A DNA stretch of 64,000 nt from Loxodes magnus. Its lineage: Eukaryota; Ciliophora; Karyorelictea; Loxodida; Loxodidae. This document shows, piece by piece, positions 34,940 through 45,296 of this stretch (its first letter is position 1; each line of letters opens with the position of its first letter). Below the pieces are notes generated by a model. It was not told the origin of the DNA and searched no databases. It saw only the letters and a list, made by a program, of their open reading frames with translations. Location of the stretch: the NCBI GenBank assembly GCA_946699065.1, contig CAMPDV010000017.1, forward strand, positions 744,001-808,000. Direction: 5' to 3'. The position numbers and the translations under genes are program-made.

Positions 34940-35870
34940 TTTAATTTATTTAATATTGTTTAGCAGTAGATTTCACATCTGACGCTTAAAATAAGCTTAT
35001 AAGTTTTATCTCTCCTCCAGTTGGTTTATTCCTCGTCGTCTTCTTCCAATAGGTCTTGTTAAATTCAGTCGCAGTGTATCTTGATTCAATTTTCTCTTAT
35101 AGATTCCTCCTTCCCAATTGCAAAACAGCATTTCTCTTTCCTTTTTTTCCTTGATTCAGTTTTTTTCTTGAATTGATAAAATTTCTTGCACTACTTGTAT
35201 AAGTGACCTTGTTAGCAACAAAAGTAGCATTTATTTAAAAATCTAATCTTCCTTGCTGTTCTTCCATTTGACTTGCTTCCTCCTATTTCCTCAATCTCCA
35301 TTTTGCAGTTTTAGTTAGGTTCCTTTTCAATTTGTTCCACTTGTTGTTGACTTTAAATTTTAAATTCCAATTGTGTATTTTAGCTCTGAATTTATTGTAT
35401 CTAAGATTTTTTCTAACTATTTTATTCTTTCTGGTACTTTCATAAAGCATCAATCTCCCTTTCCTAATTGACCATTCTAAGATCAAGTGTATCTTAAATT
35501 CCATGAGAGATCTGCTCTGTCAACTTCGTGTTCTCCTTACGAAGCTTTTTAACCTCTTCCTGGAGGTTTAGTACCACTTTTATGAGCTATCCATGCTCAT
35601 CTGGCCAGAAGAGTTGAACTCCGATACCTCCTGGTGTAAAGCCGACCTCAGTTGCTTCCTATGTTTCTCATTTGTTGGAGTTTCCATATGGATTGTATTT
35701 AGGTCTTGCTTTCGTTACTCTTGTTAATTTCCAGGTTATTAAGTAAGAAAAAGTTAGGGTTATGAAAAGAAGTCTGCTAAGAAATGGTTTCCTGCTTCCT
35801 CTCTTCTTTTTGGCTAAAGAAGAGGTGGTATAGAAGCCCTTTTTGAAACCTTCTACCATTTTTTATTTTC
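34940..35870 (-). mobile_element. ORF1-only retroelement C
   Basis: An 18-bp duplication AATAAATTTAATTTTTAA flanks it (34922-34939, 35871-35888). It lies just 20 bp beyond element B's right duplication, on the opposite strand. The minus-strand ORF starts MVEGFKKGFYTTSSLAKKK (ATG complement near 35858-35860). It has the conserved HQEV/FN..GQM block and a coiled coil, and the knuckle CYFCCQQGHLYKQC is intact at about 35184-35225. The 3' hairpin is at 34962-34986 (AGC..AGAT/ATCT..GCT), then an AT tail. Minus-strand frames of 60-70 residues in this block are fragments of the standard-code reading. Confidence 0.85.
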
Positions 35871-35888
35871 AATAAATTTAATTTTTAA

Positions 35889-36442
35889 ATATAAAAGCTA
35901 ACTTAAGAATAAAAGCCTTTATATCAATATACATAATTTAACGATAGAGGTTAAAATAAGTTTATTTTGAAATTAAACAAACTTATTTAAATTCTTACCA
36001 AATATAGAAAGAGATTAAAGCATTTCAATTATTATTATAAAATTAGATTTAAAGCATTCAAAATTAATGTTAAAGTTTATTGATGATAATCTATATTTAA
36101 TTATATTCAAAATAACTAAAAATTATACTAAATGTATTTTTAAATAAATTTAAATTTTAGGCATCTTAATTTAAATGTAATACATAATTTATATTCTAAG
36201 TGAATAAATCTATTTTAAATAAAAATAAAAATAATTTATCTTAAATTTAATTTATATTTATATCATAATTTAATTAAAACCATTCATCCACTTAAATGTT
36301 TACATACATTCATCCTTTCAATTCTTTCTTTTAAACGTAAATGAAAATATTAGTTCTATTTATTAAATATTATTTAAAAAAATTAGCTTCATTTATTTAA
36401 CTTATTTAAAAAGCTAAAGTTATAACCTTTTAAAACATGAAA
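35889..36442. other. AT-rich spacer downstream of receptor gene copy 2
   Basis: Aligns with 5640-6140. No gene recognised. Confidence 0.5.
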
Positions 36443-39400
36443 TCAAAACTTAGATAAGTTTAAAGTGTCATCAATAGAATATTTATTTTTATTTTTCTCT
36501 CTTTCTTTAATAATTTTTCTTTTTGCGTTGATTTCTTAACTATAACTTATTTATTCTAGATCTTGCTCAATAGAAGTACAATTTTAAAATTTAGATTCCT
36601 CTAAACTTTATCTTTATTTTAATTCATCTATATAGAAACTTACTTGTTGTTCTTATTGTAGAATCAATATTGATTATTTTTTTTTAAATATTTTCTTCTA
36701 TAGCTAGTTATTTTTAAATTGTTTTTATGCTTAGAAACTATGACTCTATTCTTAGCATCTATCTCAGCTTTCTTTATTTTTCTGAAATAATAGCTTCTGA
36801 TTAACTAATTTCAATACTTGCTAATAATTTATCTCTTGCTATCTAGACCCTTTCATTTTATGACTATACGTGCTTTTTCAATAATTATGGATTTGCTTTT
36901 AGTTTATATGCAAACCTAAATAAACCAACTAAATCAGGTTTTATCTATTTTAGGAGAGTAGGATATCTTAGCATAACTGCAATACCTACTAATAAAAGGA
37001 TAGTAATTCCAGATATTAGCAATATTATCAAAATATTCTTCATCTTTTCATTAGCATTAATGGATAATGATATTATTATTGCTATATACGAAATAGTAAA
37101 AAGCATAACAAATTATAGCCAATTAATTTTTAAGTAAGTAATGGGCTTTTTTACTAAAACAATAAAAGCAAAAATAAAGAATAGGATAGAATAAATTATG
37201 CCATGGATTGTTGGGTAAAAGCTTTTAAGCATCTAATTTACTACAGCTACAGATATTTAAATTGCACTCTTCACTATAATAAACCAAGATTATTACTTTA
37301 TATGAAGTATATCTCCTTATAGTTCTTACCAATGAGGGCGCACTAATATTGCTAAAGGTAAATAAAGAACTAAAGCAAAACTAGTAAGAGCTATTGTCTA
37401 TATGTGTAGAGGTGATAAGCATTGCTAAGAGCAATCTAAGTCTAGAAAGCTTTCAGAAAGTTAAATATTAGAATCTAAGTTATTATCTCTTCCATATATG
37501 CATTTATATGTTTTCGTTAAAATGAATATAATAGGAGTTAAAGTCATTTCTGTCAGAATCGGAGAAAAAATAAATGAAACTTAGCCAATAAACTTCAGTA
37601 ATAAGTTTCTTTTATATTTAATTTCGAATTGAAATAAGAAGGCTAAAATTAAGATAGCATTTAAAAAGGTAAAAGAGATGCCAAAATAATAGCTTATTCA
37701 GAAAAAAAAGTTAGTCATCTATAAATTTCCAAAATTTAAAGAAATTGCTTAAACAATAGCAGTTACTATTTCAGGTAATAAATAACTAATATCAGGACCT
37801 AAAGCTATAAATTATAATCATTGAATAATAATTGTTAGAATGAAAATTTCGTCTTCATTACTAATTCAATCTTCTTTGGTAAGAATATCAAATTTATTTT
37901 ATTTCCAGATTTTATATCCAAAGATTGAAACTATTAAAGTTACTATTAAAACTGCAGCTGACTAGCAAAATAGTGCTATGTAACCTTTATTGTAAACATC
38001 TACTCTTCTAACAGTAAAATCACAGTCTTCATCAAAAACATCGAAAGTGTCTTTAGGAGTAACGGTAGTGTTATCATTTCAAGTAGGAGCTTTTGCTAAA
38101 AACGTTCATACTACAGCACAAGTTTAGCAATACTAAAGATAAGGAACTAATTGTAGGTTTCAGTTATAATCATACACATTATTAATAAAGAAAAAGTTTA
38201 GATTATCTCTAAAGTTAGAGCTTTGCTAAAACTTTACTGTACCACTGCAGCCTGTAAACTTATTATTTCTAATGTTCTTTGATAAGAAATAAGGATTGGA
38301 ATAATCTTAAACTTTATCAAGGCAATTTTAGAGACCATGGGCAATTATTATTGGTTACTCTATGTAATAACAAGGAGAAATTTGAATGTCTATACATTTT
38401 CTTTGTACTTCTTATAGTTTTTATCCTACTTCTCCTACATATTCAATAGGCGTTATAGTGATTGATCCATGAAGTAACTTTTTTAATTTTAAAAGTTCTT
38501 CCGTACTCTTTGCGGAATTTTCAAATGTATTAGCTGTTCATAAAAATAAAAAGGTAAAATCTCCTGGTTCTCATCCTAGTTCCATTGTTTTATTAGTTAT
38601 GCGGCTAACTACATTAATTCCAGGAAAGGATATAATTATTTTGATCTCTTTTTATAAAAATTAAACTGCAAGGTTATCGTAAATAGAAAGATTTCAAGAT
38701 AACTCATAGGGAATAAAAGTTGAATTTTCATTATTTAAAATATGACTTCCAGATTTGATTGTTCAGTTTTTTATTTAATCATGTATTTTTTAATTTGAAG
38801 GCTCAAAATCTTCAAATATCAATCCAATTTAATTTCACTTGTTCTTACTTAAAAATTTGATATACATATCTCCAAAATACTACCAGGAAAGATAATTAAT
38901 GAATACATTTGGATTAACTTATGAACTTTTTACCTCATCCTCTCTAGTCACAATGGTATAGGGAATTTAAATATTCATTGCTCTTAAAACATAATAAGCA
39001 GGAAGCCAATTTATAATAACTATACTTCCTATATGAGCAGTACCTATACTAAAGTAGTTATTTATGAAAACTTATAAAGTGAAATTTAAATTAAAAGTTA
39101 TTCCACCAAATGAAAGAGGATTTAGCTTCAATAATTAGTTAGGAAGAATGTTTCTATCTCGATTTATATAGTCAACTATGCATGGAAGATGCAATGGAGG
39201 TATAGCTATAGCTGGTCAAGAAGGTTGACCATTTGGTTCGTTTGTGTTAGTTGAATAAGAAATTTCAATACTCAAAATTTCCGGAGGGGGAGATTAAGTT
39301 GGTCCAGGATAAATAATTTTTTTTTTTTTAATTATTGATTTATCTCTTATTTAGAATATTTCTACTGGCTCTTTATTTTAAAGGTTATAAACAGAAAACT

Positions 39401-40400
39401 CTGGGATGATTTGACCATTTGATTTAAATATTAAGTCTTTAAACAATTAAAAGCTTTCTATTAGATTTAAATGATAATTTTGAATTTAAAATTAATTCAC
39501 TTTATCTATTAAAGTTAAGATTTACAAGATGTAGTATGTTGACATTTCATAATAGTTAGAAGGAATAAATCCTTTAGGTGTTAAGGCTATCATTCCATTA
39601 TCTAAAATATCGATATGAATTTTAGATAAAATATGTATTATTTAAGTTATTTCTGGCTTTATTAGATTCGAAGATTCTAGTCCTATTACTCAAGCAAAAT
39701 TTTATCCAGCCATTTAGTAAAATGTACACATATTCAAAATATAGCCTTGTCAACATAAATCTGCTTACATCAGTATTATTGATGAACCTTCAAATCTGAT
39801 AGCTCTAGGAGTTTCAGTTAGCAGTCTTTCTTATATGCTACTTTGATTGCACTGATCTTAGTTTAAACCAAAGTAAGAATTTAGAGGAATATTCACAGAT
39901 GTGACTATTTTAGAGATGGATTAGTCTATAAATTCAGCAGGCTTGTAGAATCTTTTTTCTTATTAGTTGATATAAGAAATCTTCTTGAACTTCAAATGCT
40001 AGAAAAGAGTTTGTAAAGCTTATCCTTCTTATTAATAGGTAGGCATTATCCAGTATAAATTATCTTGACTTAAAGGTTAATCAGTTCTATAAGCAACTAA
40101 ATGTATAAAATGAGGATATAGTTAGTGTAGTCTATTAGTGTAATATAAATTGAATGTAATATCCAATATTATTTTTATACTAAAGATTCTTACTAATCTC
40201 TATATTTCTTATGTTTTGAAATTCTAAGTTTGTAGTTATAAAGGAATAGGAGTAAATTAAGTGCTATTAAATTTACTTTTATAGACCTAGTAAGAAATAA
40301 AATCCGATAAAAAGGGAATTGTTTAAGGAGAGCTCACAATAAGTATATTTATCGAGTGAACTTGTAATAAAACAGCAAAAGCTAATAAAGCTTTCAGCAT
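36443..40400 (-). CDS. Receptor-like multi-pass membrane protein, copy 2 (one 16-nt intron)
   Basis: 1,313 residues after removal of the intron 36628-36643. It starts MLKALLAFAVLLQVHS, a signal peptide, and ends DDTLNLSKF-UGA (36443-36445). Total coding length is divisible by three, with the frame kept from start to stop, as in copy 1. It has the same architecture: a large extracellular ligand-binding-like region, seven or eight membrane helices, and a charged cytoplasmic tail. Divergence from copy 1 is clearly higher in the extracellular part (for example the insertion/deletion differences near 38660-38700 and 39060-39110) than in the membrane region. Both genes look functional, which suggests a receptor family diversifying in its ligand-binding part. 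Substrate and signalling partners are unknown. Confidence 0.75.
36628..36643 (-). other. 16-nt intron in receptor gene, copy 2
   Basis: Identical to the intron of copy 1 (minus-strand GTAAGTTTCTATATAG). Removing it joins TTN|ELKQ in frame, parallel to AKN|ALEQ in copy 1. Confidence 0.8.
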
Positions 40401-40767
40401 TTTATTTAAATGTTTTCTTAACTTTAAATTAAAGAAAAAAGAAATGCTAAGAATAAATTATAAAATTGTTTAAAATAGATGAATATTTTATTGCAGTAAG
40501 CAGTATCATAAAGAATTATTATTAATTTATTATGTTTAAGGCATACTTATTTTATTATATTTAAGAAGTTATTGCTTAAATTATTAAAATCTAAGAATAA
40601 AAATACCGAAAAATGAAGGAAAACAAAGCATAGAAACTTAGAAAAGAAAAGCTTGGAGTAAAATTAGGCTAGAGAGAAGAAGCAGAAATATCCTGAATCT
40701 TCGTCTCTGTATCAAGGCAAATATATATAAGGAAGTTATAAAAATTTTTCAATAATTGAACAGGAAG
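40401..40767. other. Spacer upstream of receptor copy 2 and of the next gene
   Basis: Contains a divergent promoter region. Part of it (40610-40767) reads open in several frames, but no convincing start or protein could be assigned. Confidence 0.4.
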
Positions 40768-41952
40768 ATGATTACATAAATTAATAATATAGCAAAATGA
40801 AGAAAACTTTCTTCATGCAGATGAAATAATTTGCACATATAGAATAGCAGAATTTATAACACATATTGGACAAATACCTCAAAAGCAATATATTTATGGA
40901 AGTAATTTGTTCCGAAATAAATTTAACAGAAGAAAAATTTCGGTGTTAATCCTAAATCAATAAATGGAAAATTAAAATTTTTTACTGAAGAAACTAAAAC
41001 CGATAATGTGATTAATCAGGTAAATGAATAAATATAATTTGAAAGAACTGAGAGGATTTAAAAAACTTGAGAACTTTTTTCTAAAATAGAAAATAAATGG
41101 AAGATAAAGAGAGGCAATATTAAAATTCTTTCCAATATCTAATAAAACCTTTCTCTGGTTATAAAAGAATTAAAAGAAAAGAGGATTAAAGAACTTGAAG
41201 AGAACTAACAAGAATTTTTATATATAATAAAAGAGTCAATTAAAAAATAAGATACTGAATAAAGCTTAGTTAGAGGGAGACCACATACAAAAATACCTAA
41301 AAATCCAACCTCAATAAAAATTAGATAGCTGGAACTGCTTGAAAATCTAAATAAAGTAAAAATTTCTTAAAATCTAGTTGATTAAAAATTATTTAAAAAA
41401 TAGATGGTTAGATAGATAAATTCTGATGTATTTTAGAAGAGATCTGAAATTTAATTTCGTGAGGCTTATTTTTCGTTGCCTCTAGAATTGATATGCTAAA
41501 TAAATCCTTTCGATTACGGGCTTGGAACATTGTGTACCCTATTTTTTGAAAGTAAATATAACTGAAACTTTTCAAAATAAATTTTTAGGGGCTCTACTAC
41601 ACAAGATGGACTAATCCAGCCAACTTTGTAACAATGGCTAAATCTCTTCATAATCATCCAATTATTTATAATAATTTTATAGAAAATTTGCAACTTTCTT
41701 TAGTAGAAAGCAAGTTCTTATTTGGTCACCTTTTAGCAGTCCGGAATATCTGTCCTTTAAAACTTTTAGTTGGTTTTTTGCATAACAGACGCTAGGTAGT
41801 ATTTATTGAAAACCTGCAAATTATTTATGGTTTGTTTTGTGATTTTTGTAAGATAATAACATAATATCTCAAAATATTAGCCCTAAATCATGAAATTATT
41901 ACTAGTGTTAACATTTCGTAAAGGCTTAAAGATATAATTGCTATTTCGTTGA
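40768..41952 (+). CDS. Orphan protein, about 394 residues, coiled-coil middle
   Basis: One continuous frame from ATG 40768 to UGA 41950-41952 reads like a protein. The N-terminal quarter is of mixed composition (NFGVNPKSINGKLKFFTEE). A charged coiled-coil stretch (IKELKEKRIKELEENQQEF) follows around residues 145-165, then RPHTKIPKNPTS and QLELLENLNKV. The globular part (REAYFSLPLELICQINPFDY, IQPTLQQWLNLF) leads to a hydrophobic Cys-containing C-terminus. No family is recognised. The N-terminal 50 residues are least certain, since other frames are open there too. There is no zinc knuckle and no visible target-site duplication, so a cellular gene is more likely than an element. Confidence 0.5.
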
Positions 41953-42655
41953 TAGGGATTGATGGAAAACAAATTCAAAAACCCATCCATAAATAAGAAG
42001 GATGGAAAAAAAGAGGGTAGAATTTACTCCTAAAACTTATCTTAACTTTACATTTAAATTATTATTGTTATTAAAAAAGATAAATAAAATTACATTTTTA
42101 ATATAAAAATTATTTTATATATCTTAAATATTAAATCTAAAATATTAATACATTGCTAAATATACATAGAGAAGACTTATAAAATATGTTTTTAAATAAA
42201 AAAATATTAATTTTAAGTAAAACATTAAATTTCACTTATATATTTAATTTAAAAAACATTAATTAATTAATTTTTATTTGTTATATAGAAATAGGCAAAT
42301 AACAAAATTTTTAAATTGCTTAATTGATAATTTTTGAAATTTGTAATAAAATATTATCTAATATAATAAACTTAATTTTATCTAGTATAATAATCTTTAC
42401 TTTTACTTAAAAATAATTTATCATTAATATACAGATGTTTTAGTGAGATTTTTTATTAATAAATTTAAAATTTTTAAATAATTATATCCAAGTTTAGAAA
42501 AATAGTAATCATTATTTTTAAATTATACAGAGAAAATATTAACTTAAAAAATCAAACTACTATTATTTTTTAAGGTTTTAATTAATAGTTTAATAAAGTA
42601 TAAATTTTATATAATATAATATTTTACTTAAGATTTAAAAAAGATTTTACTTTCT
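41953..42655. other. AT-rich spacer
   Basis: No gene or element recognised. Confidence 0.45.
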
Positions 42656-42659
42656 AAGA

Positions 42660-43310
42660 TTTTCAAATTGCTTGTAGAGGTCCAGAATTTTTAAGATGGG
42701 TGGTTTCATGGTCTTTTTTAGGTAAGGAAGACCGGACACATCTTATTTTTCGTATGAGATTCTTTAAAAAATTTTTATTTTATTCCTGATTTGATAAGAT
42801 AGATTCATGTTGTTTCTTTTAGTGTTTTTGCTTCTTCCTATTTTTTAATTTTAAGTATTTTTTAATTAAATGTCAGCTTGATTGACAACATCAGCAATTT
42901 TTTCCTGCTTATTATTATTTGTGTTCTTTTTACCTAATTTTTTCAATATCTTTTGTTCTTTTAATAAGGGAACCTTAATCTTTATTTCTCTCTTATTAAT
43001 CTTTATATTGAGAAGCGAGTACATTCGATAATGAATTTTAGTTAACTTTATTTCTATTTTTTCTCACATAATATAATTTTTTCAATAGTAAATCTTTAAG
43101 TTGATCAATTTTAATGCTTAGTTGATTTTAATTGGTTAAAATTTTTTGTAACTAATTGGAAAGATTAAAGATTGTTTCCTCTTGTTTAACTATGACTTAT
43201 TTAAGGTTTAAAATTTTTCCTTTTCTAAATCAACAGTTTCAGAATTTACCATGTGTTTGCCTTAAGAAGGAGATAAAGAGCTTGATTAGTCAATAGCCTG
43301 CATTTTTAAT
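42660..43310 (-). mobile_element. Possible decayed ORF1-type element T
   Basis: On the minus strand, ATG near 43300 opens MQAIDQSSSLSPSQGKHM, followed by a Gln/Lys-rich coiled-coil-like stretch and a hairpin GGTCTT..AAGACC near the 3' end (about 42700-42725). No zinc knuckle or target-site duplication was found. A short cellular gene is an alternative. Confidence 0.3.
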
Positions 43311-43534
43311 TTTAGATCTTAAGGTTTTCTTCTAACCTTCTTGATTTCTCATTCGGTATGTTGTTTTAAAACAATAAACTTCTTTTTTATATAAACTTTA
43401 TATGCAATTAATATTAAAAAAAATAGCAAATTTAATTAAAATTAAATTTAGAAAGCTCAAGAGAAGAAACTGATTAGTCTAATTTTAAATGAATTACAAA
43501 TTATTTATAAATTATTTATTTATTTAATTTATAG

Positions 43535-44513
43535 AAGAAAAAATTAAAAAATGGTTGAAGGTTTCAAGTCAGGCCTCTATACCACCTCTTCCTAAGCCAA
43601 AAAGGAAGGGAGGAAGCAAGAAACCAAGTCTTAATAATCTTAACAATCTTCTCTATCACAACCTTAACCAACACTGAACTAACAACTTGGAATCTAACAA
43701 AAGAACAAAAGCCAACCTTGAAGAATATACACACGGAAACACCAGTCTCAGCTGAGAAACCGAGGAAGCAGATGAAGTCTGCTCTCCACCAGGAGGTATC
43801 AGAGTTCAACCCTTCTGGCCAGATGAGCATGGAGTAGCTTATCAAAGTGGTATTGAACCTCCAGAAAAGGTCAAGAGATTGAAGAAGGACAATGATATGC
43901 TGATGGCAAAGCTAGGCCTAGCAGAATGAATTGAGTCAAGACTTATGTCCTAGGAAAGAGATCTTAACGTCTTTTGGAATATCTCACAAAGTCAGACTAA
44001 CGAATCCTAAAATTAGCTTTAGAAACAGACTGAACTGGATAACAGACTTGGAAAAGTAGAAGAGAAATTGTAAACTTTTAAGAAAGAGTAAAGCGAAACT
44101 GGAGCTATGCAAATGGAAATCGAAGCCTAGAAAGAGCAAACAAATCAAGGAAAATAATTCAAAATAAAAAAGAAATGTTTCTGCTGTGGAAGCGTATGAC
44201 ATTTTTATCGGAAGTGTTAGAAATTCTAATAGAAATAAAGAAACTATTGGATAAAAGAACAAAAAAAGAACAAAAAAGAAGAAGTAAGAATGAAAAGAAT
44301 GTATTGCAACCTGGATGGTTCAATATACAAGATCAAGATGGAACCATATCAAGTAAAAGAAAGGAAAACCTGGAGAAACCCGAGTTCCCAATCTCGCTAA
44401 AATTGGACGTCTTAAACATTTATATTTAACAGCAGGGAGCATGAACTGCTGTCCTCCTGACGGGGTTGGAAATCCCTAAAACGGAAAACTTAAACTTAAA
44501 ATTAATATTATTA
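43535..44513 (+). mobile_element. ORF1-only retroelement D
   Basis: A 15-bp duplication TTATTTAATTTATAG flanks it (43520-43534, 44514-44528). It begins AAGAAAAAATTAAAAAATGG with ATG at 43551. The protein starts MVEGFKSGLYTTSSQAKKEG. The conserved EKPRKQMKSALHQEV / SGQMSMEQLIKVVLNLQ block is present after a frameshift. The knuckle CFCCGSVWHFYRKC is intact (44176-44217). The 3' end has two hairpins, CAGCAG..CTGCTG (44430-44451) and GGGG-TTGGAAAT-CCC (about 44462-44476). The GGGTTGAAAT-CCC motif is shared with elements E and F, which form a subfamily with it. Confidence 0.85.
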
Positions 44514-44528
44514 TTATTTAATTTATAG

Positions 44529-45296
44529 TATTATTTTATGAATTTCTTAATAATTTTAATTAAATAAATAAAGAATTTATAATATCTGAAATTATTAATA
44601 AATTCGTAAAATAATTTAAATTTTCAACTTATAAAAATGTCTATTTAATTCTATTAGTTTCTATAAATTAATGATACTTTTTAAAAATGAATCATTATTA
44701 TTTATTGGTATTTTATATTATTCTAAATAATCTAGGAAAATATGTATTAGGATTTATATTTATTTAATTATTTTATACTAAGATATTTTGCTATAAGTCT
44801 AATTTTATTTTTAGAATATAAATAAGAGAATAAAAAAATTAAAAGATTTTATTGTTTATAGTGCTTAAATTTGTATAAAATAATTAATTATTTTAGTATT
44901 TATTAAGGTACTTTGGCTAATTATACTTATAGTAGTTAAAGATTGCATTCAACTAAAACATACTAAGTTACGTTCAAATAGTAGTTATGTATAAAAATTA
45001 AATAATGGATAGAATTTTTTATTTAATTAGTACTATTAAAATTAGCCTATCATAGTTGTTTGAATAAGAACTAAAATATAGACATTAAATAGAAATCTAA
45101 TAATTGTTTAAATTAATAAATAAATTAAATAAATAATTTAATTAAAATAACTTAGACTAAAATTTAATTTTCTGAATTATATTTATAAACTAGCTAAATA
45201 CATTTAAGTATAAATTCTATTAGAATTTTTTAATTTATATATTTGGAAATTTTTTAAAAGGATTATATTTAAATAGATAGTTAAAAATTATATAAA
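44529..45296. other. AT-rich spacer
   Basis: No gene recognised. Confidence 0.45.

Larger units (their letters stand above)
28094..40410. repeat. Segmental duplication, copy 2 (partner 1-10150)
   Basis: See the partner. This copy contains four ORF1-type element insertions that are absent from copy 1 (29940-30677, 32431-33415, 33923-34902, 34940-35870). Copy 1 therefore preserves near-empty sites for them. Gene order (zinc-finger protein, then receptor) and orientation are the same. Confidence 0.85.

Noticed and set aside
40610-41500. Alternative reading of the 40768-41952 gene with a frame switch near 41400
   Set aside because: Tracing codons line by line shows that one frame stays open and protein-like to UGA 41950-41952, so no switch is needed.
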